In this document: in pieces, positions 1-9,846 of the stretch
Position numbering within the stretch: position 1 is the first letter of the stretch
Layout of the letters: each line of letters begins with the position of its first letter
Assembly (NCBI RefSeq): GCF_010811875.1
Contig: NZ_VKHP01000047.1
Coordinates: 1-44,893 of the forward strand
DNA length: 44,893 nt
DNA from: Bradyrhizobium uaiense
GTDB lineage: Bacteria > Pseudomonadota > Alphaproteobacteria > Rhizobiales > Xanthobacteraceae
Direction: 5' to 3'
Notes under the pieces: generated by a model
Told to the model about the DNA's origin: nothing
The model's input: the letters and a program-made list of their open reading frames with translations, nothing else
Database searches by the model: none
Program-made: the position numbers and the translations under genes

Positions 1-85
1 GTGGGAGGCCGGATCGCAAGGAAATGCGATCGGGGTGAGGGGGACTCACCGCGTACCCACATGCATCAGATTTTTGCGGAGGCAG

Positions 86-127
86 CCCCGCACCCCAACC
101 CTCCCCGTAAGAACGGGGCGAGGGAGC
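86..127. repeat. REP-like palindromic intergenic repeat, possible terminator
   Basis: A C-rich stretch followed by an inverted repeat at 99-124 (CCCTCCCCGT, loop AAGA, then ACGGGGCGAGGG). The same sequence type recurs at 38781-38824, so it is a dispersed repeat. It lies about 25 bases past the stop codon of the minus-strand epimerase and could end its transcript, though no clear T-run is seen. A second small hairpin (GATCGCA...TGCGATC) lies at 12-31. Nothing else is visible in 1-149. Confidence 0.65.
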
Positions 128-149
128 AAAGTCGCTTCGGGGATAGAGC

Positions 150-1118
150 TTACGCGCTCTTCTTCTGGAACTGCCCGGTCGCGCGGAAGCGCCAGAGATA
201 TTGCGGGGCGACCGCTTCCATCGAATCGGGCGTGATGCCGAGGCCCGCGAAGGTCAGGCCGGCAGCCTTGGCGGCGTCGGACACCACGTTGTCCGTGCGC
301 AGCATCGCGACCTGGTCCGGGGTCAGCGTGAAGGGACCCGGGGCGAATTGCAGGACATACGACTGGAGCTTGGCGAGGCCGAACGGCAGCGGCGCCAGCA
401 TGCGATCGCGCTGGGTGATCTGGAGGATGATCTCCATGATCTCGCGCATCGTCAGCACTTCCGGGCCGCCGAGCTCGTAGGTTGCGCCCGCCTTCGCCTT
501 GCCGTCGACGGCATCCGCCACCGCGTCGGCGACGTCGGCGACATAGGCCGGCTGCACCGTGTTGACCCCGCCGCCGACCAGCGGCAGCACCGGCGACATC
601 CGCGCGAGCGCCCCGAAGCGGTTGGTGAACTGATCCTCGGGCCCGAACAGCAGCGACGGCCGCATGATGGTGGCCGACGGCAAGGCCGCCTGTACTGCCT
701 TCTCACCTTCGGCCTTGGCGCGGAAATAGCCCGACAGCGAATTCTCGTCGGCGCCGATCGCCGAGACATGGACCATGCGGGCGCCGTTGGCGGCCGCCAC
801 CTTGGCGATGGTCTCGGCGCCCTTCACCTGCACCGCATCAAACGTCTGCCCGCCGCCTTCGGCCAGAATGCCGACCAGATTGATGGCGATCTGCGAATCA
901 CGCATCGCCGCCTCGACCGAGGCCGGGTAGCGGACATTGGCCTGGACGGCATGAATCTGGCCGACGCGGCCGAGCGGCTGCAGATGGCCGGCCAGTTCAG
1001 GCCGCCGCACCGCGACTCGCACGCGGTAATCGCGCTTGCAGAGCGCCCGAACCACATTCCGTCCCAGAAAACCCGATCCGCCGAAGACCGTGACGAGCGT
1101 TTCCAGGTTCGATGCCAT
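150..1118 (-). CDS. NAD(P)-binding epimerase, NDUFA9-like complex I subunit family
   Basis: An atypical short-chain (NmrA/NDUFA9-like) protein. The N-terminus carries the Rossmann motif GGSGFLGR near residues 12-19, followed by a basic patch (VAVRRPEL) suited to a dinucleotide phosphate. The rest of the sequence (INLVGIL, VHVSAIGAD, the proline-rich RPSLLFGPED) matches extended SDRs. In alphaproteobacteria this family is usually annotated as complex I NDUFA9-family or NAD-dependent epimerase, and the exact substrate is unknown. Two in-frame ATGs exist, at 1127 and 1118. I chose 1118 because the AGGA just before 1127 then lies nine bases upstream, a normal ribosome-site spacing. The gene stands alone. 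Confidence 0.85.
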   Translation of the reverse strand: MASNLETLVTVFGGSGFLGRNVVRALCKRDYRVRVAVRRPELAGHLQPLGRVGQIHAVQANVRYPASVEAAMRDSQIAINLVGILAEGGGQTFDAVQVKGAETIAKVAAANGARMVHVSAIGADENSLSGYFRAKAEGEKAVQAALPSATIMRPSLLFGPEDQFTNRFGALARMSPVLPLVGGGVNTVQPAYVADVADAVADAVDGKAKAGATYELGGPEVLTMREIMEIILQITQRDRMLAPLPFGLAKLQSYVLQFAPGPFTLTPDQVAMLRTDNVVSDAAKAAGLTFAGLGITPDSMEAVAPQYLWRFRATGQFQKKSA

Positions 1119-1224
1119 GAGGTCCATTCCTGCCGGATTCGAGAACTATTCGGGGGAGTTAGTGATTTGGCGATACGCCATCAGCCCAATCCTGTACAGG
1201 CTATTTGAATTTCCAATCGCGAAT

Positions 1225-1253
1225 TTGACAAGCGCGTAACCGATCCTTACTAA
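1225..1253 (+). promoter_or_regulatory. Sigma-70-type promoter of tRNA-Leu
   Basis: A perfect -35 hexamer TTGACA (1225-1230), a 17-base spacer and a -10 hexamer TACTAA (1248-1253) lie 12 bases before the tRNA. The predicted start near 1260 leaves only a short leader, as is usual for tRNA genes. Confidence 0.75.
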
Positions 1254-1265
1254 GCCGCTCCACAT

Positions 1266-1352
<87 letters not shown>

Positions 1353-1761
1353 CCCCCTTTCCAAGCGATTGAAATCGCTAGGTTACGGGGAACTTGCGTG
1401 GCTCGCCTGTGCGCAAGACCGGGCATGCGGTGAGGCCGCTGCCCAGCCCGACTATCCTCACCCATCGATTGACTGACGACACCAGCCGATAATCCAGGCG
1501 CGGTGACATGAATCCGCGTCCTCGGACAGCTTCCAGCTGCCATCCAGCTCGCGATTCACCATCGCAGCGACAATTGGAGAGCCGGGCAGCCGCGACCGCG
1601 CGCGGGGCGTGCACTTGGTCGAGAGATCGGAATAGATTTCTTGGCTACAGTCGGAGTTCCCTGGAGGAGTATCGTGCCTCCAACCGATCGGTGGACTTCG
1701 CTGACCAGGGATGAGGCACGCGACAAGCGGCTACGGCGAAGGATGGGGACCTGAACTCCGG
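1353..1761. other. Intergenic region between tRNA-Leu and the efflux pair
   Basis: No convincing gene. A small perfect inverted repeat (AGCGATT, GA, AATCGCT) at 1364-1379 follows the tRNA but has no T-run. Open frames here show no recognisable protein features. The region must hold the promoter of the efflux pair, but I could not pick one out. Confidence 0.5.
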
Positions 1762-2823
1762 ATGGGCAAGACATCGGCGATACGATTGCTCGGACATGCA
1801 GCCGTGATGGCCTGCCTGATCGGGCCTGTCCTGATGCCCGGAAGCGTCGTGGGGGAGCCGGAGCGCAAGGAATCAACGCAGCCGCAGTCAGGCACCCGCC
1901 CGACCACCGACGCGGATGAAAATCAGCTCGCCGTCGTCAAGCTCTCGGCCGACCAGCAAAGGCGGATCGGACTGGAAACGGCGGCTCTGGAGGCTGCCCC
2001 TCACTCGGAGCAGATCAGAGCGTATGGTGCGGTGCTCGATATCGCCCGCATCACCGAGCTGACCAACGGCTACGCCAATGCGCAGGCGCAGCTTCAGACG
2101 GCGCAGGCCAAATTCGACGTCGCCAAGAGCGCTTATGAGCGCACGAAGAATCTGGTCCAATCGGCCGCGCTCCCAAAGAAGGAGGCCGAGGCCGCCGAAG
2201 GTGCGTTCCGGACCGATCAGGCCTCGATTGCGGCGGCGGAATCGCAGGTCAAGACACTTGCTGCGACGGCGCAGCAGGAGTGGGGGGCGGTGATCGGCAA
2301 GGGCATCGTCGAGCGCTCGCCGGCAGTGGTGAAATTGATCGAGCGAGACAACTTTCTGGTCCAGGTCACGTTGCCGCCGGGCGAGACCCTGGCGCAGCTG
2401 CCGCGCACGGCTCTCGCGCAGGCGCCGACAGGCAACGCAAATATCGAACTGCAGTATCTGTCGCCGGCGACGCGAACCGAGCCGCGCATTCAGGGACTGA
2501 GCTACTTCTTTACTGCGCCTGGCGACAGCGGCCTGCTGCCGGGAATGAACGCGATTGCTTACGTGCCATCCGGGAAGACATACGAAGGTGTGTTCGTTGA
2601 AGACACCGCCATTGTGCGCTGGCAGGGCCGCTCCTGGGTTTACCTTCGCACCGGGCCCGATACTTTCAAGCGGTATCCGATCAATACGGACCAGCCGGTC
2701 TCGGACGACGACTATGTCGTGCGTGGGCTGCCTTCCCGGTCTGAGGTCGTGATCCGCGGCGCGCAAGTGCTGTTGTCCGAAGAGGCCAAGAGCGTGCTTC
2801 AGGGCAGCGGTGACAATGACTGA
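1762..2823 (+). CDS. RND efflux periplasmic adaptor (HlyD/MFP family)
   Basis: Periplasmic membrane-fusion protein expected to link the inner-membrane RND pump encoded next to an outer-membrane channel. The N-terminus (MGKTSAIRLLGH, then a hydrophobic run ending near VVGEP) looks like a signal peptide. Residues of about 85-165 are rich in A/Q/K/E (AQAQLQTAQAKFDVAKSAYERT), the coiled hairpin of the family. The C-terminal part has the usual beta-barrel and membrane-proximal pieces (VEDTAIVRWQGRSWVYLRTG). The usual paired lipoyl half-motif before the hairpin is not obvious, so this is a reduced adaptor. I start at ATG 1762, which places the signal peptide first; a start at 1711 is also open. The stop overlaps the pump gene, so the two are coupled. 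Confidence 0.85.
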   Translation: MGKTSAIRLLGHAAVMACLIGPVLMPGSVVGEPERKESTQPQSGTRPTTDADENQLAVVKLSADQQRRIGLETAALEAAPHSEQIRAYGAVLDIARITELTNGYANAQAQLQTAQAKFDVAKSAYERTKNLVQSAALPKKEAEAAEGAFRTDQASIAAAESQVKTLAATAQQEWGAVIGKGIVERSPAVVKLIERDNFLVQVTLPPGETLAQLPRTALAQAPTGNANIELQYLSPATRTEPRIQGLSYFFTAPGDSGLLPGMNAIAYVPSGKTYEGVFVEDTAIVRWQGRSWVYLRTGPDTFKRYPINTDQPVSDDDYVVRGLPSRSEVVIRGAQVLLSEEAKSVLQGSGDND

Positions 2824-5800
2824 CGCGTTGCGTTCGGGAGCGGTCGGGCCGCAGGCCGCTCTGGTCTCCTTTGCGATTCGCTTCCGGGGAATTGTCCTTG
2901 CGCTTGCCTGTGTGCTGCTTGGCTATGGCGTGTTGGCGCTGGGCAACGCCGAGTACGGCGTCTTTCCCGAATTCGCGTCACCGCAGGTCACAATTCAGAC
3001 CGAAGCGCCCGGCCTCAGTCCGGAGCAAGTCGAGATTCTGGTCACGCAGCCGGTCGAGACATCGATCAATGGATTGGCCGGCGTGGACAGTATGAGATCC
3101 ACGTCGATTCAAGGCCTCTCGGTCATTACGGTGGTGTTCCGGCCTGGCAGCGACATTTACCGTGCGCGTCAGTTGGTCACGGAGCGGTTGGCGGTGGTCG
3201 CTGGTCGTCTTCCGCAAGGCGTGCAGGCGCCGTCCATGACCCCGCTGACTCCAACGGCCGGTACGGTGCTGGTGATCGGCCTGACGTCCAAGACGCGCTC
3301 ATTGATGGATCTGCGCACCATTGCGGATTGGACCCTGAGCAGGCGCCTGCTCGCGGTACCCGGTGTCGCGCAGGTTTCGACCTACGGCAGGGATGTGAGA
3401 TCGCTGCAAGTGCAGGTCCGTCCCGACGATCTGATCCGGTTCAGGGTTGGCATGAACGACGTCCTGGCCGCCGCGCGGAAGGCCACGGGCGTCCGGGGTG
3501 CAGGCTTCATCGACACGGCCAACCAACGCATCACATTGCAGACGCAAGGCCAGTCCCTCACGCCCGAACAGCTGGCGCGTACGGTGCTGCTGCATGAAGG
3601 CGGCGCCAGCGTCGTGCTTGGCGACGTGGCGACCGTTGCAACTGCGCCGGAACCGCCGATCGGCGCGGCCCTCATCAACGGCGATCCGGGCGTGATGCTG
3701 ATGGTTAGCCAGCAATACGGTGCGAACACCCGCGAGGTGACGCGGCGTGTCGAAGCCGCGCTGAATGAACTCCGCCCGGCGCTTGAGGCCGAACAGGTTG
3801 TGCTTCACGACGACCTGTTTCGGCCCGCCAACTTCATCGATACGGCCACCGCGAGCGTCCTGAACGCGCTGTTCATCGGCGGCGCGCTGGTGATCGTCAT
3901 CCTGTTCCTTTTTCTGTTCGACTGGCGAACGTCGGTGATCAGCTGCACCGCCATTCCGCTTTCGCTGATTGCGGCGGTGCTTGCGCTTCAGTGGGCAGGC
4001 GAGTCGCTCAACACAATGACCTTGGGCGGACTTGCGATCGCGATCGGCGAGGTGGTCGATGATGCCGTGATCGGGGTTGAAAATGTCGTGCGTCGATTGC
4101 GGGAGAATGCGCGGCTCAGGGATCCGCGGCCTGCAGCCCGCGTGGTGCTTGACGCAATCCTGGAAGTTCGGACCGCCGTTGTGTACGCAACATTTGCGGT
4201 GCTGCTGGTGTTTTTCCCGATCCTCGGATTATCCGGGGTCGCCGGTCGTCTTTTCGGGCCCCTGGCCGTCGCGTACATCTTCGCCGTGTTCGCATCGCTC
4301 GTGGTCGCGCTCACCGTGACGCCTGCTCTCGCGATGCTGTTGCTGGGTGAGCGTGCCAGTCGCAAGGAGCAGCGTGAGCCGCCTCTGGTGCGCTGGTCTC
4401 GCCGTCACTATGAGGCGATGCTCGGCCGCATCGAGCAGTATCCGAAGCTGGTGATGACGACCGCGGTGGCTCTGACGCTAGCCGGAGCTGCATTGGTGCC
4501 GTTCTTCGGCGGAACGTTCCTGCCCGAGTTGAGGGAAGGTCACCTGATCCTGCACGTCACCATGGTTCCCGGCACGGCGCTCGACGAGTCGCTGCGGATC
4601 GGCAAGCTCATGACCGAGGCGCTCAAAGCGGTCCCCGGTGTGCGTACCGTCGCGCAACACGCGGGCCGTGCCGAGGCCGGCATCGACGCGCTCGGGCCGC
4701 ACTACAGCGAGTTCGAAGTCGATCTGGCTCCGGGGCTCTCGGGGTCCGATCAGGAGAAGACAGAGAAGCTGATGCGGGCGGCCCTCGAGACATTTCCCGG
4801 CGTCGCGTTTTCGAGCAAAACCTATCTGACGGAGCGCATCGAGGAGACGGTATCCGGCTTCAGCGCCGCGGTCGCTGTGAACATCTACGGTACGGATCTC
4901 GATTCGCTGGACAACGCGGCGCGCGACGTCGCCCGGGAGCTCGGGGAAGTCCGCGGAGCGATCGATGTGCAGCAACAATCCCCGCCGGGAATGCCCCAGG
5001 TCAATGTGACCCTGCGGCCCGCTGATCTGCAGCGCTGGGGTCTCGATGCGGTCGAGGTTCTTGAGCTGATCCGTACCGCCTATCAGGGCGACGTGGTCGG
5101 TCAGGGCTATGAGGGTAACGTGGTCTTCAATGTGACCGTCATCCTCGACGTCCAGGCCCGCGCACGTCTCACGCAGATCGGTGATCTGCCCCTGCGCACG
5201 CCGAGCGGGGCCTATATTTTCCTCAAGCAGGTCGCCGACGTCTACGAAACCTCCGGCCGGTATCAGGTGATCCGTCGCGACGCGCAGCGGGCGCAGACCG
5301 TCACCGCGAATGTGAGCGGCCGCGATCTCGAATCGTTCGTCGCCGCTGCGAAGCGGAAGCTAGCGCGAGAAGTGAAACTGCCGCCCGGTGCACATATCGA
5401 GTTTGCAGGGGCGGCCGAGGCGCAGGCCCAATCGCGACGCGATCTTCTGGTGAACTCGGCAATGGCCGGGATCGGCATTGTCCTCCTGCTTGCAGTGGTG
5501 ACCGGTCATTGGCGCAATCTTCTGCTCATCTTGATCAACCTGCCGTTCGCATTCGTCGGAGGCGTGTTCGCCGTGGCGTTGACCGGCGGCTTGCTTTCGT
5601 TGGGATCGGTGGTCGGCTTGGTCACCTTGTTCGGGATCACGCTGCGCAATTCCATCCTGATGATCTCGCATTATGAACATCTGGTCGTCGCCGAGGGCAG
5701 GGCGTGGAGCGCTGCGACGGCCATAACGGGCGCGGCCGACCGCCTCGTTCCGATCCTGATGACGTCGCTGGTCACCGGCCTCGGCCTGCTGCCGCTTGCG

Positions 5801-5956
5801 CTCGGCGCGGGCGAGCCTGGGCGGGAGATCGAGGGGCCGATGGCGGTCGTGATTCTCGGCGGGCTCTTGACCTCGATGGCCCTGAACCTGCTGGTATTGC
5901 CGACTCTTGCGTTGAGATACGCGCGGTTCGATGGCGGACATAGGTCGGCCTTGTGA
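2816..5956 (+). CDS. RND efflux permease, heavy-metal-efflux (CzcA/CusA)-like
   Basis: Large inner-membrane proton-driven exporter of about 1,046 residues, the normal size for the family. One transmembrane helix lies near residues 20-45 and is followed by the first periplasmic loop ([21 protein letters not shown]). The TM4 segment [20 protein letters not shown], near residues 405-425, carries the acidic proton-relay residues. A second half repeats the layout and ends in a hydrophobic bundle. The periplasmic start and TM4 wording resemble the HME group, so metal or small cationic substrates are possible but not shown. ATG 2816 and GTG 2810 are both possible starts, and either overlaps the adaptor stop. 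No outer-membrane factor gene is adjacent, so the pump must borrow one. Confidence 0.9.
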   Translation: MTDALRSGAVGPQAALVSFAIRFRGIVLALACVLLGYGVLALGNAEYGVFPEFASPQVTIQTEAPGLSPEQVEILVTQPVETSINGLAGVDSMRSTSIQGLSVITVVFRPGSDIYRARQLVTERLAVVAGRLPQGVQAPSMTPLTPTAGTVLVIGLTSKTRSLMDLRTIADWTLSRRLLAVPGVAQVSTYGRDVRSLQVQVRPDDLIRFRVGMNDVLAAARKATGVRGAGFIDTANQRITLQTQGQSLTPEQLARTVLLHEGGASVVLGDVATVATAPEPPIGAALINGDPGVMLMVSQQYGANTREVTRRVEAALNELRPALEAEQVVLHDDLFRPANFIDTATASVLNALFIGGALVIVILFLFLFDWRTSVISCTAIPLSLIAAVLALQWAGESLNTMTLGGLAIAIGEVVDDAVIGVENVVRRLRENARLRDPRPAARVVLDAILEVRTAVVYATFAVLLVFFPILGLSGVAGRLFGPLAVAYIFAVFASLVVALTVTPALAMLLLGERASRKEQREPPLVRWSRRHYEAMLGRIEQYPKLVMTTAVALTLAGAALVPFFGGTFLPELREGHLILHVTMVPGTALDESLRIGKLMTEALKAVPGVRTVAQHAGRAEAGIDALGPHYSEFEVDLAPGLSGSDQEKTEKLMRAALETFPGVAFSSKTYLTERIEETVSGFSAAVAVNIYGTDLDSLDNAARDVARELGEVRGAIDVQQQSPPGMPQVNVTLRPADLQRWGLDAVEVLELIRTAYQGDVVGQGYEGNVVFNVTVILDVQARARLTQIGDLPLRTPSGAYIFLKQVADVYETSGRYQVIRRDAQRAQTVTANVSGRDLESFVAAAKRKLAREVKLPPGAHIEFAGAAEAQAQSRRDLLVNSAMAGIGIVLLLAVVTGHWRNLLLILINLPFAFVGGVFAVALTGGLLSLGSVVGLVTLFGITLRNSILMISHYEHLVVAEGRAWSAATAITGAADRLVPILMTSLVTGLGLLPLALGAGEPGREIEGPMAVVILGGLLTSMALNLLVLPTLALRYARFDGGHRSAL

Positions 5957-5991
5957 CCAGCGTCGCGGCAGCGGACCGGTGACGTCAGCGA

Positions 5992-6384
5992 TCAGTCGGG
6001 CCGATGCGGATACACCGTGATCCCGATGTCCGCGCCGACGCGGCCTATCTGGAGCAGCATGTCCGCCGGGATCGTTGCATCCAGTGCGGGATCATCGCAT
6101 CCCCCCGCAAATCCGTAGCAGAAGGTGCGCGAGGTGCACTCCTGCCAAAGTGCGCGCATCGCGTCGGGAAATTCGTCGATGATCGCCAGGAACTGATGCG
6201 TGCACCACTGTGCGTCTTGAGCCGGCGCTTCGCTGGCGAGTTCGAGGACGAGGAGAAACTGTCGCTCGAATTCCTGATGCGCGATAACCATGACCCTTTG
6301 ATCCAGATGCGCGACGAGCGCACTGAGATCCGAGTTCGACTTGAGAACCAGGTCCAGATTCAGGAATCGCGGCGGTGTCACCAC
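5992..6384 (-). CDS. Hypothetical protein, family not recognised
   Basis: A 130-residue soluble protein that I cannot assign. It begins with a GTG (VTPPRFLNLDLVLKSNSDL) and has alternating hydrophobic and charged segments like a small alpha/beta fold. Four cysteines sit in the second half (QWCTHQF, QECTSRTFCYGF, GGCDDP). It lies convergent to the efflux permease, only 35 bases from its stop. A GAGAGAGG stretch upstream of the start may serve as ribosome site at a rather long spacing. The reading frame looks like real coding sequence rather than an antisense shadow, because nothing else credible covers this DNA. Confidence 0.6.
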   Translation of the reverse strand: MVTPPRFLNLDLVLKSNSDLSALVAHLDQRVMVIAHQEFERQFLLVLELASEAPAQDAQWCTHQFLAIIDEFPDAMRALWQECTSRTFCYGFAGGCDDPALDATIPADMLLQIGRVGADIGITVYPHRPD

Positions 6385-6441
6385 GTCGTGCCTCTCTCAA
6401 ACATTGGACCAGACCCGGTCGCCATATCCGTTCGGTAGTCA

Positions 6442-7338
6442 CTACGCACGCATCCCAACCGCAGGTCCAAACGGTGGATCATCGTCGTTCGGCGGCGCCT
6501 CGGCGTAGTGATCCAACTGCATCGAGAAGCTCGCGCGGCCCTGGCTGGTGGGGCGCAGGCTGTTCACGTAGCCGAACATGCTCATGAGCGGCACCATCGC
6601 GGTGACGGCAACGCCATCGCTGTGTGCGCGCCGGACCAGGAGCCTTGCGCGGCGAAGGTTCAGATCGCGGATGACAGCGGCGGCGCAGTCCTCCGGGGTC
6701 AGCACCTCGACCTTCATGACCGGTTCGAGCAAAACAGATTCGCCCATCTGAAGCGCCTCGCGGAAGCAGGCGCGCGCGGCGATCTCAAAGGTCGGCGCCG
6801 ACGAATCGACATCGTGGAACTTGGCGTCGATCAGCTGCACCTTGACGTCGACGACCGGAAATCCCGCGACCACGCCGGACGGCAGCACGCTTTCGAGACC
6901 CTTTTCGACGCCCGAGATGTACGCCTTCGGCACCGCGTCGCCGCCGATCGTCGATTCGAACGCGTAGCCCTTGCCGGGCCCGTTCGGCTCAACGATCAGG
7001 GTCACGGCCGCGAACTGGCCGGTACCGCTCGTTTGTTTCTTGTGGGTGTAGCTGTGCTCAACGCGCCGGGTTATGCGTTCAAGGAACGCGACCTGCAGCG
7101 CGCCGATATGAGCGTCGATTCCGTAGACGCGCTTCAGGAGGTCGATCCTGCCGTCCAGATGAAGTTCGCTGACGCCCTTCAGGATGGTTTGACCCGATTC
7201 GGGATCGATCGACACGCGAAACGATGGATCTTCCGCGGTTAGCTCGGCGAGCGCAGCTTTGAGCTTCGCGTCATCTGCCTTCGACCTGGGCTCGATCGCA
7301 ACTTCGATAATGCCGGGTTGCATTGTGTGATCCACCAT
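6442..7338 (-). pseudogene. Standalone C-terminal half of elongation factor G (domains III-V)
   Basis: The 298 residues align by eye with domains III, IV and V of EF-G and nothing else. Domain III starts almost at once ([44 protein letters not shown]). Domain IV follows ([30 protein letters not shown]) and then domain V ([42 protein letters not shown]). The GTP-binding domain and domain II, about 400 residues in full EF-G, are absent and not found upstream, where the MFS transporter begins after about 90 bases. The frame is intact and the domain IV motifs are well kept. It is either a relic of an EF-G paralogue or a short protein with its own role. Without a GTPase it cannot act as a translocase on its own. 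Confidence 0.75.
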
Positions 7339-7429
7339 CGCCTTACGATAGCACGGGATGAGCCGCGCGTGGCGTGGGCGCCGAAAATATCGGCGCCGGC
7401 CGGCGTCGTCGGATCGAGCGGCGCCACCC

Positions 7430-8707
7430 TCACACCATACGGCGTCCAGCGCGGCGAGCGATCGGCTTCTGCACGAAGTACATCGCGATCATCGAGATCA
7501 TTGAGCTCGCCACGACGACGTAGCCGATCCGGTCGAAATGCAGCAGCGAGCCGTCCGGATTCTCCGCGACGATCGCGGCTGCAACCACCGAGCCTAACCC
7601 GCCCGAGAGCTGCTGCACCGACGCGCTGATTGCGCTGAACGAGCCGCGCTGGCTGGCGTCGGGGATCGCCGACATCAGCGCCTGGGACGGGATCATGCGC
7701 GAGAAGATGCCGACGAACATCAGCACATTGACGACGATCGCGGTCAGCAGCGAGACGTGGCCGAGATGGGTGTAGATCAGCACCATGATGGCCGACACCA
7801 CGCAGCCGAAGACGAAGGTCGGATACTTGCCGAACGCATCGCTCGCGCGGCCGACCAGCGGCCCCATCAGGATGCTGAACAGGCCGGAGACGAGATAGAT
7901 CGTCGGCAGATGGACGATGTCGATGCCGAGATTGTGCACGGTGAAGGCGCTGCCGAACGGCATCAGCATGAAGCCGCCGGTCGCCAGCAGCGTCGTCACC
8001 ATGAAGGCGAGCGTGTAGCGGGGCTGCGCTACCGTCGCGATCAGATGCTGGAACGGGTTGCGGTCATGCTGCAGCTTGAGATGCCCGTCGACCGGCTCCA
8101 TGACAAGCGCGATCGTGGCGATCGCCGCGAGCGACAGGCCGACGATGGCCACGAAGCAGATGTGCCAGTTCCAGTGATTGGCCAGGAAAAGTCCGGCAGG
8201 CACGCCGAGCACCTGGCTTGCGGCGAACGCGGTCTGGATGAAGCCCATCACTCGGCCGCGCAGCTGCAGCGGAAACAGGTCGGTGACGATCGCGAGCACG
8301 ACGGAGCCGATCACGCCGCCGAACAGGCCGGTGACGATGCGGCCGAGCAGCAGCACGTGGAAATTCTGCGCCAGTGCGCACAGCACGGTGCCGAACGTGA
8401 AGCCGACATAGAAAAACAGCAGCATCCGCTTGCGGTCGAAGCGATCGGCAAAGCCGGCGGCGAGGATGCCGGAAATGCCCGCCGCGAACGCGTAGGCCGA
8501 AACCGCGACGCCGAACTGCCCGGCGGTGATGTTGAGGGACGGCATCAGGATCGCGCCGAGCGGCGACATGATGATGAAGTCGAGGATCAGGGTGAATTGC
8601 GTGAACGCAAGCAGCGCGATCAGGAACGTTTGATAGCGCGAAAAGCCGCGTTCCTGTTGGTCGTCGTCGATCGGCGCGGCGATGGTCTGTTCCGACATGA
8701 GGCTCAT
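7430..8707 (-). CDS. Major facilitator superfamily transporter
   Basis: Integral inner-membrane transporter of about 425 residues with roughly 12 hydrophobic helices. After a short polar head ([20 protein letters not shown]) come the first helix ([20 protein letters not shown]) and the loop-2/3 signature region ([14 protein letters not shown]). The inter-domain loop ([18 protein letters not shown]) and second-half helices follow. It resembles sugar-efflux/drug-efflux (AraJ-like) MFS proteins, and the substrate cannot be told. Start candidates are ATG 8707 and ATG 8698. Longer in-frame extension upstream lacks membrane or coding character. The gene is transcribed away from RNase D, and the EF-G fragment follows 91 bases downstream. 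Confidence 0.88.
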   Translation of the reverse strand: MSLMSEQTIAAPIDDDQQERGFSRYQTFLIALLAFTQFTLILDFIIMSPLGAILMPSLNITAGQFGVAVSAYAFAAGISGILAAGFADRFDRKRMLLFFYVGFTFGTVLCALAQNFHVLLLGRIVTGLFGGVIGSVVLAIVTDLFPLQLRGRVMGFIQTAFAASQVLGVPAGLFLANHWNWHICFVAIVGLSLAAIATIALVMEPVDGHLKLQHDRNPFQHLIATVAQPRYTLAFMVTTLLATGGFMLMPFGSAFTVHNLGIDIVHLPTIYLVSGLFSILMGPLVGRASDAFGKYPTFVFGCVVSAIMVLIYTHLGHVSLLTAIVVNVLMFVGIFSRMIPSQALMSAIPDASQRGSFSAISASVQQLSGGLGSVVAAAIVAENPDGSLLHFDRIGYVVVASSMISMIAMYFVQKPIARRAGRRMV

Positions 8708-9065
8708 TTCTGATGATGAGTAGGACGTGCGAGCGGCTGGGCACAGATAGGGGCGCCGTTGGTGGATTTCATCGGCGTGGACGCGCAAAAAAAGGCGCGG
8801 AAGTGTGATCAAGGCCCCGAGATGTCCACTCCTCCATATGGGCATCGTGCGGCCACCGAACATCCCGCCGCTGATCGTTTGAATTGCAGCGTGATTCATA
8901 TGCAACAGAGGTTGCGCGAAGCCGGGCCATCGTGTCTGTATGTGGCAGGAGCCCGGGCCGAAACCCCGGGCTGAGCGGCCCGGAGACCGTCTATCCGCTC
9001 GCATCCCGGGCGTTTGGGGGCTAGTGTCGCCTGTCGAATCGATCCGAGACCTGAGGCCTTATTTC
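8708..9065. other. Divergent intergenic region, MFS transporter / RNase D
   Basis: No gene seen. It must contain the promoters of both flanking genes, but no convincing -35/-10 pair stands out. A perfect inverted repeat (AGCCCGGG at 8950-8957, CCCGGGCT at 8965-8972) forms a GC-rich hairpin about 95 bases before RNase D. Confidence 0.45.
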
Positions 9066-9680
9066 ATGACCATCCGCCTGCATCGCGGCGACCTGCCCGA
9101 TCTCTCCCGCTACACCGATTCAGTGGCGATCGACACCGAGACCATGGGCCTGCATCCGCATCGTGACCGGCTCTGCGTGGTGCAGATGTCGAACGGCGAC
9201 GGCACCGCCGACGTGATCCAGATTCCAAAAGGCCACACCGATTCGCCGAACCTGAAGGCGCTGCTCGCGGACCCCAAGATCACCAAGCTCTTCCACTTCG
9301 CACGGTTCGACGTCGCGGTACTCTACAACACCTTCGGCGTCATGCCGGCGCCTGTCTATTGCACCAAGATCGCCTCGCGCCTGTCGCGCACCTACACCGA
9401 CCGCCATGGCCTGAAGGACCTGGTGCGCGAGGTGCTGAACGTCGAGCTGTCGAAACAGCAGCAATCGAGCGACTGGGGCGCACAAGGCCTCAGCGAGGCC
9501 CAGCTCGCCTACGCCGCGTCCGACGTGCTGCACCTGCATGCGCTGCGCGACAAGCTGAATGTGATGCTCGCGCGCGAAGGGCGGACCGATCTCGCTCAGG
9601 CGTGCTTTGACTTCCTGCCGACGCGCGCCAGGCTCGATCTTGACGGCTGGGAGGCCGAGGACATTTTCGCTCATTCATGA
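9066..9680 (+). CDS. rnd: Ribonuclease D-type 3'-5' exonuclease
   Basis: DEDDy-family 3'-5' exoribonuclease, expected to trim structured RNA such as tRNA precursors. The catalytic set is visible: D23 and E25 in AIDTETMG, D82 in HFARFDVAVL, and Y149/D153 in YAASDVLHL. At 204 residues it is the short alphaproteobacterial form. It keeps the exonuclease domain but lacks the C-terminal HRDC domains of E. coli RNase D. I start at ATG 9066, where the conserved TIRLHRGDLP begins. The gene lies directly upstream of the lpt genes, an order I recognise from rhizobial genomes, but 166 bases separate it from lptC, so a shared transcript is unproven. Confidence 0.92.
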   Translation: MTIRLHRGDLPDLSRYTDSVAIDTETMGLHPHRDRLCVVQMSNGDGTADVIQIPKGHTDSPNLKALLADPKITKLFHFARFDVAVLYNTFGVMPAPVYCTKIASRLSRTYTDRHGLKDLVREVLNVELSKQQQSSDWGAQGLSEAQLAYAASDVLHLHALRDKLNVMLAREGRTDLAQACFDFLPTRARLDLDGWEAEDIFAHS

Positions 9681-9846
9681 TGGGCGCCGAATTCGTCGCG
9701 GCGGGGGCGGTTTCGCCCCGTTTCGGCCAAACTGTTCACGCGTGGTCCGCCTTGAAGTCGGCTTGGGGCGGCGCGACGGAGGTTCGGGCTGCATATTCGG
9801 GCGGCTCCGGCTAGAATAGGGGCAGTTTCGTGCCTCTGGAGCTCAG

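Noticed and set aside
7239..7433. Remains of the missing EF-G GTPase domain upstream of the fragment
   Set aside because: Translations in this stretch show no G-domain motifs (no GHVDHGKT-like or NKxD-like sequence).
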